Positions 12,259 to 23,196 of a stretch of 64,000 nucleotides of DNA are shown here, one piece after another. The stretch comes from Vesta saturnalis. Its lineage: Eukaryota > Arthropoda > Insecta > Coleoptera > Lampyridae. The notes below the pieces were generated by a model that saw nothing but the letters and a program-made list of their open reading frames with translations, ran no database searches and had not been told where the DNA came from. The stretch spans positions 977,501 to 1,041,500 of the forward strand of contig JARFJB010001945.1 of NCBI GenBank assembly GCA_036346205.1. The letters are read 5' to 3'. The number at the start of each line of letters is the position of its first letter. Position 1 is the stretch's first letter. Made by a program: the position numbers and the translations under genes.

Positions 12259-12844
12259 TTAACCCGTTAGCGTGCGGAAGCTTCAATTGAAGCAACACCT
12301 AACCGTCCAACACTGTGCGGAAGCCTCAATAGAAGAAATCTTATTTATTCGATTAATAATATGAATTTCAGCGACTTCCAAAAATAGAACTAATCCTGAC
12401 ATCTTCTAGAAAGTAGATGTAGAAAAAAAACCCACTAAAATAGAACCCTGTATAAGTAATTTCAATAAACATCGGAATTACTCTGATGTCAGTGGCGCAC
12501 AGCAAAACTAGCGCATTTGCCCGCTTTATGTTGTAGAACACTGCACTTTCTGGTTTCTAAACCATTTTTAATGTGTATTTTGTAGTACAAGTTTTTTTTG
12601 TACGATGTCACTGCTTATAATAAATTGAAATAAATTTAAATGTTTATATTCCTAAAAGATTAGGGCTTTTGTTCTGTTCACATCTGGCAAATTTTACAAC
12701 ACCAATTCTAGAATAATAGCTAAATGCAAGAATCCCTGCATGTTTTGTGTAGTTTTACAGTTGGTTTTATTTTGAGTTGTGAGTGCGTCGTTAAAATTTT
12801 CTTTGTAATATTTTATACGTGTTTCGAATAAAATCAAGAACAAT

Positions 12845-13110
12845 TTATTCGGTAAGTACTTTCAAAATAATTTTACAATGTACAGGTTATTTTTTTTTTA
12901 AATTTTGATAAGAATTTAATTAATTGCCTCTTGTTTGCTTTATACCAGATTCTAAAATAAATTGTGTAAATTGCAACGCATACGTTTTATTTCGAACAAA
13001 ACAAGACTTTTCTAGGTGATCTCAAAATAATTTTACAATGTACTGAGCATAATTTTTTTTTAATTGTTTTTCGTTTGATTTCTAAGCAGATTCTCAAATA
13101 AATTGTGTAA
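12845..13110 (+). repeat. duplicated leader segment with intron-like borders
   Basis: CAAAATAATTTTACAATGTAC occurs near 12863 and near 13021 in the leader of the piggyBac element. CAGATTCT(A/C)AAATAAATTG follows each at about 12947 and 13086. The first copy begins GGTAAGTACT and ends TTATACCAG, a plausible splice donor and acceptor pair; the second begins AGGTGATCTC and ends TAAGCAG. It looks like a duplicated 5'-UTR intron. That is inference from short motifs only. Confidence 0.45.
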
Positions 13111-13229
13111 ATTATAACTTATTTGAAATAAAAGCAGGACCAATGCACTTTAATTTTTACGTGTTATTACAAATAGGTGCTTTGTGTTAGTGAATTTGGA
13201 TTCTTTTTGGTGCTTTATTTAGTAAAACA

Positions 13230-15033
13230 ATGGCTCGTCGATTTAGCACTATGGAGGAGAAAGATGTAGAATTGTTACGCGAATTGGCGTATCAAACGGA
13301 GGAGGATAGTGATAGTGCAATGAATTTTCTGATAGTGAATTCGATGACGACGACACGGAGGAAAACATTCTGCTAGAGGAGAGACCCACAGCCAGGGCCA
13401 AGTGGTCTCACTCAATTGCAACCTGTACCTCTTACGCGGTCCGAGAGTATGAAGATTCCAGTGAAGAGGAAACTTCAGGTGTCGACGAAGTTGTCGACAA
13501 AGGTGCCGACGAAGATGACGACGCAATCAATTCAGCACGATATATGGGTTGAGGATGGAGACATTCGGGAACCATTTCTTTGAACATGATCATGGTCCGA
13601 CAGGTGGAATTCTGACTGCAAAGAACCGGTTGAGTTTTACGAATGTTTTATTGATAACAATTTTGCACAACTCATTGCTGAACAAACCAATTTATATGCG
13701 GAGCAGAAAATTACGGAAAAAAGGACAAGTGGGAAGATGACTACTGGGTCTAGAGATTTATATTGATGGACACATCAGCCAACGAGGTAAAACTTTGTTG
13801 GGACTTTTGTTGCTTCAAGGGTTATTCAGAAACCCACACTTCCCATGTATTTTTCTAGAAAACGGCTTGTGGATACGCCAATTTTTATGAAATGATGACG
13901 GAGAGACGCTTCCTTTATTGCTCGATTTCTACATTTTAGCAATAATGATCAATTTGATACAAATGTAGATAACGTCAAGCTATATAAAATTCTTCCTGTT
14001 TTACAGTATCTTGTGGCGAAATTTCAAGAAAATTATATTCTAAAAGATGTGTCCATTGACGAATCTCTTTGTTATGGAACCGGCTTAGTTGAAAGTGTAC
14101 ATTCCAAAAAAGGTCACGGTTTGGAATGGAATCTTATCGACTGTGTGAGGCAAAATCCGGATATGTGGAATATAATCATGTATACCGGAAAAATACTGAT
14201 CTGGCGACAGAAGTAATGGATATATCCACATGCACGAAACCAACTAGGGTCGTCCTTTCCTTAGCGGAAAAGCTACTTGGTAACACCGAATCGTTGTCGA
14301 CAACTACTATGGTTCACCGGAATTGTTCAAGATCTTGTGCTCTTCCAAACGGACGGTTTGGGAACCACCAGAGTAAACAGGAAAGGTTACCCAAGGACTT
14401 GGTTAAAAGAAAACTGAAGAAAGGAGAGACCGTGTCTGCATTTTGCGGCCGTATGATGTACTTACGCTGGATGGATAACCAATACGTGAATATGCTCAGC
14501 ACCATCATACCAATAACATTGTGGAAATTGGGAACCAGTTCAGAAAGAAACTTAAACCAAAAGTTGTAGTTGACTACAACACTGGTATGGTGGTGTTGAT
14601 TTATCGGATCAGTACATGGTCACATATAGCATATCACGTAAGAGGTTAAAGAAGTACTACCAAAGATGTTTCGCCACATGTTGATGTGGCAATGTTCAAT
14701 TCGTTTGTTATTTACAAGAATCGTGGCGGTAAGTGTAACCATTTGGACTATCGGTTAAACGTAATTTATAGTTTGTTTGAAAAATATGGTGATGCGACAA
14801 AAAAACCGACCAGATCAACTGTAAATCCAAATGTACCAGCGAGACTGACGGCAAGACATTTTCCCGCTTATTTGCCTAGTGTAGACAGCAAGCGAAACCA
14901 TGGGCAGAAACGGTGTGTTGTGTGCTTGCGTGCAAAAGTGCGGAAACAAACTCAAATACATTGCCCTGAATGTAATGTTGCATTATGTGTCGATCCTTGT
15001 TTTAAGAATTTTCATACCCTCCAGAACTATTGA
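13230..15033 (+). pseudogene. piggyBac transposase, multiple frameshifts
   Basis: DDD transposase acting on TTAA sites. The start at 13230 (MARRFSTMEEKDVELLRELA) is followed by an acidic region rich in D and E. Family motifs appear in shifted frames: TNLYAEQK, MFFSRKRLVDTP, SIDESL (first catalytic Asp), DNYYGSPELF-like sequence broken by frameshift near 14295 (second Asp), GLPKDLVKRKLKKGETV, and GGVDLSDQYMV near 14590 (third Asp). The last 116 codons, 14686-15033, are open and encode the C-terminal cysteine-rich domain: RCVVC, then HCPECNVALCVDPCFKNFHT. At least six frame breaks make it inactive. Overall colinear with full-length family members. Confidence 0.9.
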
Positions 15034-15189
15034 ACCATATTCTCCAGAAGTATTGAACAATTGCAATGTTTAGTGATTAGAATATTTCGAAATTTTATTA
15101 GGTATAGTTTTATGACATTGCCAACATAGTGTTTAGTGCATTTTGTTTGCGTCTTTGTTAGGTGTAGATTTTTTAGTTTAGTGACAGTT

Positions 15190-15209
15190 TATTATTATTA
15201 TTATTATTA
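15190..15209. repeat. (TTA)n run left of a retroposed insert
   Basis: About six to seven TTA units; a second and longer run follows the A-tail on the other side of the insert. Confidence 0.8.
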
Positions 15210-15627
15210 GCCAAAATCTGTAACGGTCCTGATAGGAAAGACAATTGTTTCAAATGTTTAAAATCTGGACATAGAGCTAAGGAGTGTCATATATAGAACA
15301 TTGTTTACTATGTGTAAACAACGGATTAGAAGGATTGGAAGCGATCCATGCGTCTGAATAGGAAAGTTTAAGGCTTTTAAAGAAGCCTTAAAAAGCAAAA
15401 GAACAATCCCATTGATAAGTATATAATGCAGTATACATCAAAACAGGATGGCCAATGACTAAATTGTCTTTATAGGCACATGAAGCAAAGGAAAACATAA
15501 AGGGGCCTAACTTGAAGTAATGTGTTAAACAGTTCCAAGTTAGTGTCTAGATATGTTTTAGTCGGTAGTCAATTTATTGAGTCCGACACACTGTGCGTAA
15601 ATTGCATTTCACCTCCTAAAAAAAAAA
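15210..15627 (+). pseudogene. R1-like gag zinc-knuckle fragment with A-tail
   Basis: Encodes CFKCLKSGHRAKEC, a perfect CX2CX4HX4C knuckle. After a frame break it gives HCLLCVNNG and AIHAS, like the second knuckle and downstream region of R1-group LINE gag proteins. The segment ends in a run of eleven A and is bracketed by (TTA)n on both sides, which suggests retroposition into, or duplication of, a TTA-rich target inside the piggyBac element. Gag followed by a poly(A) tail without ORF2 is odd and may reflect internal deletion. Confidence 0.45.
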
Positions 15628-15628
15628 A

Positions 15629-15659
<31 letters not shown>

Positions 15660-15660
15660 G
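15628..15660. repeat. (ATT)n microsatellite
   Basis: About ten ATT units directly after the A-run. Confidence 0.9.
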
Positions 15661-15966
15661 TTGTACCACTGGTTTTTAACGTAAAAAATGCACAAATATT
15701 TAGGTACAAATATATATGCAATTTGTTACTCTTCAATATTTTTAGTATATTTTGAACTTTCACGTTTTACACGTCCAATGACACGCCCCTGACTTAGAAA
15801 AAAACAAGTGCTGCGAATCGGCTAAAAATCAGAATACATATTTTCTCAACAATATTTGAATTAAAAAAAATATAAAAAAAAATCTAGAATAAAGTTTTAT
15901 CACAAAACTAGTTGTCGCCACCGTGTGGATCATACCGGTATTATGCGCTGCCAGGCAACGGGTTAA

Positions 15967-16563
15967 GCAGTACCGTTTTCTACAGGAAGGAAGTATCATC
16001 GTTAGATGGAATGAAGTTTACATCCAATGTTAACATGGAACAAGCTTAAGGTGACTATGTAATGGAAATTTCGAAAATACATTTTATTATCATAACCCAA
16101 TAGATTGCATTGATTATTCTTTTGATGTATATATTTTTTTAATTTCTGTATAATTGTTGTGCGACGACGTGTATCAATATCTGGAAAGATAATGAACAAG
16201 GGTAATCATAAATATAATAATTCTAATTTTGATTAAAGTAAAATTGTACTTACTTAGAATAGATCGTTGTTTGGAATTTTGACAAGCTACACATTTAATT
16301 AGCAAGGACGCAACGCATGCGTACTTGATGCAAAATTCATAAAAGTCTGGTACACGTTAAAAAAAATATTGTAAAGAACTATTAAATTATACACAGGAAT
16401 ATTTCCTTGTGTGAAATAAAATTTTAAGATTTCACATTAACATTTCAATTTAATAATAATGAAAAAGTTTAATGTTTTATTTTTATTTGCCTACGAAATT
16501 CAAATTGAACCCTATCCCCAAGTAGAGATTTATTAAATTAAATAAATAATTATCAAGACAATT

Positions 16564-16567
<4 letters not shown>
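15967..16567. other. non-coding, nothing recognised
   Basis: AT-rich sequence between the piggyBac element and element D; only short chance frames. Confidence 0.5.

Positions 16568-16627
<60 letters not shown>
16568..16627. repeat. (TA)n microsatellite
   Basis: About 60 bp of TA running directly into the TACAGGG tip of element D. Confidence 0.95.
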
Positions 16628-16630
<3 letters not shown>

Positions 16631-17205
16631 GGTTTTCAAAGTTAAGTCTATTGCTAACTTTCCTATTAATGGAGCTACGAAGTCGGTTAAATTAGCAAAA
16701 TAGAGTGTTTTTTTACGCTGATTGCGATGGTGGAAAAATAAAAACGAATTGAAAGTCGCATTCTCGAAAAATCGACGAAATCCTATTATTTTATAATGGA
16801 AAACGCTGTATACAATATTCTCAGTCGATAGAGAATTAAATTCAGAGCAAAAGTTGTCATATGCATTTCTATCCTACAGTAATAAATAAGGGAGATTTTG
16901 CCGATTTTTTTTAATTTCATCAATAATTTAATTTATTACAAGAACTTTTTGGTAATAGATATTTTTAGCTACGAACAGTCCTGTTCGCTGGCCTTCTCGG
17001 TCTCCGGACATAACCCCTTTGGACTTTTACTTGTAGGGATATTTAAAAAATGAATTGTATAAAAGACGTTATACAACTATCGAAGAACTCCAACAAACGA
17101 TTATTCATATTATTAACAGTATTGATGCTAGAACTATTTTGAAGGCGCGTATATAAGCACGTAGAAAAATGTATGGAACAAAGAGGAGACCTTTCCCAGG
17201 TCTCC
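16628..17205 (+). mobile_element. DD41D element D, right end missing
   Basis: Left tip ACAGGGTTTTCAAAGTTAAG and the next 300 bp are almost the same as the right arm of element J (reverse complement of 52475-52200). Shared stretches include GGAGCTACGAAGTCGGTTAA, CTCGAAAAATCGACGAAA and GGGAGATTTTGCCG. The coding remnant starts at the same internal junction as in J. The element breaks off soon after the transposase end at about 17205, with no right arm. Confidence 0.8.
16930..17190 (+). pseudogene. DD41D transposase C-terminal third, element D
   Basis: Begins with ELFGNRY-like sequence and continues VRWPSRSPDITPLDFYL, then a TAG stop in place of the Trp of LWGY, then GYLKNELYKRRYTTIEELQQ and IIHIINSIDARTILK. 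The third catalytic Asp (PLDF) is present; the first two are deleted. It ends near MEQRGDLF-type sequence, followed by TCTCCAGG junction sequence. Confidence 0.8.
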
Positions 17206-17330
17206 AGGATGGGTGTCTACTGCGTGGATGGATGATTTCTCCTTAACTATTAGAGATATCAAAACCAATTTTGGTGTGGTAATACACGATCATTGGACAT
17301 ACATTCTAAAAATAATTAGGTATGTACAGG

Positions 17331-17393
17331 GTGATTGACAAAAATATACCAACCCAAACCTGTTTTTTTTTAAATAGAACACACCCTGTATAT
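17331..17393. mobile_element. tiny TACAGGGTG palindromic element
   Basis: TACAGGGTGATTGAC at the left and, 35 bp further on, ACACACCCTGTA at the right face each other. Only about 63 bp in all: either a miniature element or two abutting DD41D tips. Confidence 0.45.
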
Positions 17394-17541
17394 TTTTGTA
17401 TTTTTGGATTTACTGTAACATTTAGAATCAAAGTATAGAAATTTGTATCTGTATCACGAACTGTTCTGCAGATATCCTCTTTAGTACCAAAATAGAGTTA
17501 ACTTTAAAACCACGATGCGAGCGTTGTCACCACGATTTCGT

Positions 17542-18378
17542 AAATCTGTTTATACCACCGACTATTAATAATAGAAACAAACTGGGAAATTTTTCGAAAA
17601 GATGTAAATCTATACAGAATGATTAACTTACGCGAAATGTAATTTTTTCAAATGCAACACCCTGTATATTTTTTCACATAATTGATAATAGGTTTCACAG
17701 CCATAAGACGGGACCCTTTTTGAGATATTGACGCTTTATTTGAAAATATTGACATACAAAAGAACAAATAAAACAAAATCCAGAGCAAATAAGAAAATAC
17801 GAATGGCAAATAAATTATTTAACGGATAGGAAAATTTCCTTAATAACTAAACAATAAAATAATTCTCTACACCTAAAAATAAGTTGAACGAATAAAACCA
17901 TCAATTCAAATTAAATGTTCAAAATGCTGACCACACCTAGCTAAACATTTTGCAATTCGCTCGGTAAACGAAAGATTCAATCACAACAACATTAGAGGCG
18001 AAATGGATACAAACGCAGCTCTAATTATATTTTTCATACCTTCGCTTGTAGTGGGAGGATGTTGGTAAACTTTTTCTTTAACGTAGCCCCAAAGGAAGAA
18101 ATCAAGGGGCGTAAGATCCGGTGATCTGGCTGGCCAGTTTTGCACACCACGTCCTCCTATCCACCTCATCAGATAATTTCTATCGAGATATTGCCTAACG
18201 TTGATTGCATAGTGTGGAGGGCGCCATCCAGTTTAAACCAATGAAATGCATTTGAAAAATTTGAGAAAAATTACATTTCCCGAAGTTAATCATTCTGTAT
18301 AGTTCTACATGTTTTCGAAAAAAATCCCAGTTTGTTTGTTAGTAGGCTATTAATAATAGTCGGTGGTATAAACAGATT
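17542..18378 (-). mobile_element. DD41D element E, 0.84 kb deletion derivative
   Basis: Arms 17542-17665 and 18243-18378 are inverted copies. Shared sequence includes AATCTGTTTATACCACCGAC, TATTAATAATAG, CCAGTTTGTTT-type stretches and AGAATGATTAACTT. The interior holds the 3' part of a minus-strand transposase. The left arm also contains an internal CACCCTGTATATTTTTT tip at about 17661. The right end touches element F. Confidence 0.8.
17906..18246 (-). pseudogene. DD41D transposase C-terminal part, element E
   Basis: On the minus strand it starts right at the inner edge of the arm with LDGAPPHYAINVRQYL, then RWIGGRGVQNWPARSPDLTPLDFFLWGY. Counting between the Asp of DGAPPH and that of PLDFF gives 41 residues. 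It continues VKEKVYQHPPTTSEGMK, loses frame near 17981, and resumes with FTERIAKCLARCGQHFEHLI before the stop. The N-terminal two thirds and the first catalytic Asp are deleted. It gives the clearest spacing measurement in the window. Confidence 0.85.
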
Positions 18379-19160
18379 GAATTTTTTAAATGGCAACCTA
18401 GGACAGTGATATCACAGAAAAGCTTATTTTTTCCTCTTCCCAAAAATATTGGCAATTTACCACTTTACTATGAAATTATGCGAGAAATTTTACAAAAATA
18501 TAAAAAATGTAATTTTAAACAAAATTTTATTTTACAAAAATTGTAACTAAACAAAATTACAGTTACTTCATTACAATAAGTGCTCAAAAGGTGGCCATTT
18601 GTTTGTTTCTTCGAAACTACGAATAGAATTGTTGATCAATTGTGGAGTAATTGCCCGCATTTCGAGACGTATGCGATCCTTTAAATCATTTACGTTAGTT
18701 GATCTGTTAAAATAAACGCATTTTTTCAGGTAGCCCCAAAGAAAGAAATCAAGTGGTGTCAAGTCGGGTGATCTTGCCCGCCAGTCAATTAGACCTATTC
18801 GACCAATCCATATCTGAGGCAAAATTGTATTTAAATATTACCTAACGTCTCTTTGATAGTATGGTTAGTATGTTGAAAGTATACGTTGATGGAAATACAC
18901 GGTTTATTTCAGGTATAATTAATTACGCGAAGATTAAAATATTATTACCGGTAAGCGCACCTTCAATAAAAAAATGGACCGATCATATGGTTTTTCACCA
19001 AACCCACCCACACATTAACTTTTCGTTGGTGCTGTGTATGAGCCTCCTCCATCCAGTGCGGATTACAACCTGACCAGTACCGAGAATTATGTCTGTTAAC
19101 AGAATCGTTCAAGCAAAATGTGGCTTCATCTAATAGATCATCTAAAGTTTTATAAATGTG
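18379..19160 (-). mobile_element. DD41D element F, partial
   Basis: Left tip GAATTTTTTAAATGGCAACCTAGG at 18379 matches the tip of element C. A minus-strand transposase follows. No matching right arm was found before 19350, so the far end is lost or too diverged. Confidence 0.65.
18571..19150 (-). pseudogene. DD41D transposase, catalytic and C-terminal part, element F
   Basis: Reading the minus strand from about 19150, one sees DEATFCLNDSVNRHNSRYW (first catalytic Asp), then VNVWVGLVKNHMIGPFF, then broken sequence near 18870-18930. The open part 18822-18571 gives WIGRIGLIDWRARSPDLTPL, DFFLWGYLKK, NVNDLKDRIRLEMRAITPQ and the terminal FEHLL. The segment with the second Asp is degraded. A little over half of a transposase is recognisable. 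Confidence 0.8.
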
Positions 19161-19349
19161 CCATTATTCTTAATTTACTTTTAAACACTGTGCTAATCTA
19201 TTTGAAATGAATATCAATTTTGACAATTTCACAATTCCTACACAAATAATGATGTGGTTGACGTTTTTAATGCCTACTAGTGTTTTTTATTTTATTTTAA
19301 AAATCTACTAGGGGTAAATCATACAGAAGATATCATATAAAATATGTAA

Positions 19350-19622
19350 TTATAATACCAATAAGGTCCCTAGCGCCACCATTAATATTTTTGGTATTAT
19401 CCGCTGGACAATTTGCCTGAATTTTTCCCGAACTTTTATGCGTCCAGGTTCTAAAGTTACACGCAACCAGACGCGTTTACCTTCTTCATGCTTTATGTCG
19501 TAACACATAAACGAATGTTCACAAAAACCTTCTTTTTGAGTAGTCATTTCTTGTAACGCAGAACAGTAGGTATAGCGGCACTTGACCGTGGGAAAATTTT
19601 GAAACGCTATACGGGGTATCAT
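19350..19622 (-). other. open reading frame of unknown nature next to repeat arms
   Basis: A 90-codon minus-strand frame (beginning MIPRIAFQNFPTVKCRY). I recognise no family. The composition is basic and mixed, with several Cys. Its 5' end overlaps the start of the inverted 42-bp repeat. It may be part of a longer decayed gene running from 20041 through the repeats, or chance. Confidence 0.15.
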
Positions 19623-19624
19623 AT

Positions 19625-19975
19625 TAGTTTCCTGTTTTGGGAAACAGTTATCTGTATTTTGGAAACGGGTTCCCGTTCTTGGGAAACGGCTATCTGCACT
19701 TGGGAAACAGACCCCCGTTATTGTAAAACGGATATACTACTATCCTAACCACCAGGATCTGGTTTGTCTTAGGATGAGGTAATTGTTTCTGCCAAGAACT
19801 GGTATCCCAAATACAGATTAACGTTTCCCAAGAACGGGAATCCGTTTCCGAAATACAGATAGTCGTTTACCCAAACTGGGGGTCTGTTTACCAAGTACAG
19901 ATAGCCGTTTCCCAAGAACGGGAACCCGTTTCCAAAATACAGATAACTGTTTCCCAAAACGGGAGACAATTCTAA
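19625..19975. repeat. 42-bp tandem repeat, present as inverted arrays
   Basis: From 19807 four units of exactly 42 bp follow each other (starts 19807, 19849, 19891, 19933), each with ATACAGAT and a GTTTCCCAA...ACGGGA core; units 1 and 3, and to a lesser degree 2 and 4, are closer to each other, so an 84-bp order is visible. At 19625-19735 two and a half units lie in the opposite orientation, so the whole forms a large hairpin with a spacer of about 70-140 bp. Because 42 is a multiple of 3, a minus-strand frame at 19769-20041 reads through as a 14-residue repeat of the type YLYFGNGFPFLGN. Confidence 0.85.
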
Positions 19976-20018
19976 AATACCTGGTTTCTGAATGTCATAC
20001 GGCAAGTTATTAACATTA

Positions 20019-20642
20019 GGGTGAATCACGACCGACGCCACTGAGTTCTACGGCGAAGCGACATATAATTGTTAATTTCTAATACAGTGATATTATGTAA
20101 GTCAATATGAACAACATTTAAAAAATATTTTTAAATATACAGGGTGCTCCAAAAAAGTGGAATATCAAAGATGTTTTTTTTTATGACACACCCCGTATAT
20201 TATTGCATTTTCGAATCTTGCATAAAAAATAAGTAGCACTTTCATAAGAGCTCCCTATACCTACATACAGAGTGTTTCAAATTATATCAGTTTTTCTGAA
20301 AATGTAGGGTTTTGGAAAAATTAAATATCTCCTAATAAAATTAACTCCAACAAATTTACTCTTAGGTTTAAGTAAAATACTGTTCCCTTAGTCTATTTAT
20401 TTACTGAATAGTAAACACTTCTTTACTAGGTGTTCATTTTTTCAATTAAATTAAATAATATCCGGCTTATTTTAAATAGAACACACTATATTTTATACGC
20501 TTATCGTTTAGCTTACTAAATTACCTTTCAACTTCTATAAGGGTTTCCTATACCCAAACCTTCAAATATTCAACTTATTTAATAATTTTTGGAATTTGAC
20601 TGTTCCTGTATCATTTGTAGATTGAAATATCCTCTTAAATGA
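20019..20642 (+). repeat. left arm of element G
   Basis: Matches the reverse complement of 22588-23199 almost throughout, for example ATTAACTCCAACAAATTTAC, GCATTTTCGAAT and CTTATCGTTTAGCTTACT. One short insertion near 20607 is specific to this arm. Confidence 0.9.
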
Positions 20643-20904
20643 TTTTTTGTTAATGCAACACATTTTCAAATTCTAATCATAGTAACTTTAATTTAAACAT
20701 TTATAAAGTTATTTCTACACTATGTAGATTAAACTAAAAAAAGAAAAAAGATTTTTTATAAACTTATCTTTACTCTCGATAACCGTAACAACAAATTGTC
20801 ACCTTTCAAAGCACTAACGATGCTTGACTCATCCAAGCGAAACCAATTAGCTTCAATTTTAAAAAATAAAGTGAAACTTTAAAAAATCTATTGCGATTTT
20901 TAGT

Positions 20905-22299
20905 TTAATCTACATAATGCAACCAGTTTCCCAGAGTAAGGATAGAAAGCATGTACACAATGGAAACTAAAATTTTATTTATGTGCTGTGATAATTTGCT
21001 GAAAAAATTAGAACAAATTACAATAAATGTTCGATATTGATGTCCATCTTCCTGAATACACAGTGTTATGATTTTTTCCAACCAACGTCTTACGTTTTGC
21101 AACATATCAGGGGTGACCGTCTCAAAACCATTTCTGATTCTTCTTTTGATACCATCTGCAGTGGTGGGAGGTGTGCTGTAAACTAAATTTTTGATATAGC
21201 CCCAAAGGAAGAAATCCATGGATGTTAGTTCAAGTGATCTAGGTGGCCAGGCAATTGGTCCACCTCTCCCAATCCACTTATCAGGATACTTCCTATTTAA
21301 ATATTTCTCTAACAGCACGTGAGAAATGTGCAGGTGCTCCATCTAATTGCAACCACATATTTTGTCTAATATTTAAAGGAATACTTTCTAAAAGTTCCCA
21401 AAAGTCTTTCTTTAAAAATCCAAAGAATTTTTTACCATTTAAATTGCCATCGAAAAAGTAGGGGCCAATAACATGATTGCCAACAATTTCACGATACACA
21501 TTAACACTATCGATTTTGACGATTAACAGTATTAAATAAATGTTTACTTTCGGTGTCGTAATAATGAAAATTGGCGGTAAAACATATATTTTCAAAAAAA
21601 AAATGTTCATTGTCATTAACTTGATCAAGAACCCATAAGGAATAATCAATACGTTTTTGAAAGTTTGTGCCATATAACCTTTGATATATTTGTATATGAA
21701 AAGGGTGGTATTTACGTTTCTGTAAGATCCTCCTCACACTAAGAGAAGACTAATTCCTGTTTCTCTTGCAATAACTCTTGTACTAGTATTTTGGTTGTCA
21801 ACAACGGAACCTAATACCAAAAGCTCATTATCATCATCATTTGTAACAGGCTTCACTTTTAGTTGTTTTTGGTAAGCTACACTTCCTGTAACACGAAATG
21901 TTTGAAGTAACTTTTTAAAAACCTTTCTATCGGGATGCACCCGTATATGAAAAGGGTGGTATTTACGTTTCTGTAAGATCCTCCTCACACTAAGAGAAGA
22001 CTAATTCCTGTTTCTCTTGCAATAACTCTTGTACTAGTATTTTGGTTGTCAACAACGGAACCTAATACCAAAAGCTCATTATCATCATCATTTGTAACAG
22101 GCTTCACTTTTAGTTGTTTTTGGTAAGCTACACTTCCTGTAACACGAAATGTTTGAAGTAACTTTTTAAAAACCTTTCTATCGGGATGCACCCGCTCAGG
22201 GTATTTTTCTGAGTACACTCTGGAAGCAAGTAAACAATTTTCATAGTATTCACCAATGGTTAAAATCATATCAATTCTTACTTGTTCTGAATAAACCAT
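20905..22299 (-). pseudogene. DD41D transposase of element G with internal duplication
   Basis: Starts at 22299 with MVYSEQVRIDMILTIGEYYE, the DUF4817-type N-terminus, followed by RVYSEKYPERVHPDRK and VFKKLLQTFRVTGSV. A 251-bp tandem duplication (21692-22193) repeats this stretch through to KRKYHPFHI and shifts the frame. Next come LYGTNFQKRIDYSLW, a degraded first acidic motif (FFENICFT where FTDExTF is expected), VGNHVIGPYFFDGNLNG, LQLDGAPAHFSRAVREIF (second Asp), a frameshift near 21300, WIGRGGPIAWPPRSLELTSM followed by DFFLWGY (third Asp), then TADGIKRRIRNGFETVTPD and CIQEDGHQY. Nearly full length but dead. Confidence 0.88.
21692..22193. repeat. 251-bp perfect tandem duplication
   Basis: 21692-21942 and 21943-22193 appear identical base for base. 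The unit runs from GTATATGAAAAGGG to CGGGATGCACCC. The length is not a multiple of three, so it disrupts the transposase. Identity inside an otherwise diverged element implies a very recent event or an assembly artefact. Confidence 0.92.
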
Positions 22300-22587
22300 T
22301 ATTAAATTGAAAATATTTCAACAACTTTCAACAGACTCGGAAAAAATAACAATACACAAAGACAAAAGTCGCGCCCAATGTCAGAATTTTACATTAATAA
22401 ATGCGTTACCGGCATTTCCACAAGCACACTACAAATCTTACAAGATTAGTAACATTAACATTATTTGTTAATATGTAAATTACAAATATCTGAAATCTAT
22501 CATACACACATAAGATTGATACCGAGCTTTATACTTATTGGTAAAGAAAAATACTACTACACTAGCAAAAAGACATTAAGTAGGCAT

Positions 22588-23196
22588 TTTGGGAGGATAT
22601 TCCAATCTACAAATTCCAAAAATTATTAAATAAGTTGAAAATTTGAAGGTTTTGGTATAGTAAACCGTTGTAGAAGTTGAAAGGTAATTAAGTAAGCTAA
22701 ACGATAAGGGTATAAAATACAGGGTGTTCCATTTAAAATAAGCCGAATATTTCAGTATGAATGTTCTACCAATTTAACTAAAAAAAATGAACACCCTGTA
22801 AAGAGGTGTTTACTATTCAGTCAATAAATAGGCTAAGGGTGCAGTATTTTACTTAAACCTAAGAGTAAATTTGTTGGAGTTAATTTTATTAGGATATATT
22901 TAATTTTTCCTAAAACCCTACATTTTCAGAAAAATTGATATAACCTGAAAACACTCTGTATGTAAGTATAGGGAACCCTTATAAAAGTTTTTATGTAAAA
23001 TTCGAAAATGCAATAATATACGAAGTGTGTCACTTAAAAAAACAACTTTGATACGCCACTTTTTTTTGGAGCACCCAGTATATTTAAAAATATTTTTAAA
23101 ATGTTGCTCATATTGACTTACATAATATCACTGTATTAGAAATTAACGATTATATGCCGCTTAAGCGTAGAACTCCGAGGCGTCGGTCGTAATTCA

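Larger units (their letters stand above)
12263..15962 (+). mobile_element. piggyBac-family element flanked by TTAA
   Basis: A 3.70 kb element exactly bounded by TTAA at 12259-12262 and 15963-15966, the target duplication of piggyBac transposons. The left tip is CCCGTTAGCGTGCGG; the reverse complement of the right tip is CCCGTTGCCTGGCAGC, so CCCGTT is shared. A decayed transposase occupies 13230-15033. The 3' flank is longer than usual because a retroposed fragment lies at 15210-15627. Bases 12263-13229 form a long leader with a duplicated intron-like segment. Confidence 0.88.

Noticed and set aside
14314..14508. Minus-strand frame in the piggyBac element
   Set aside because: Shadow of the transposase on the plus strand.
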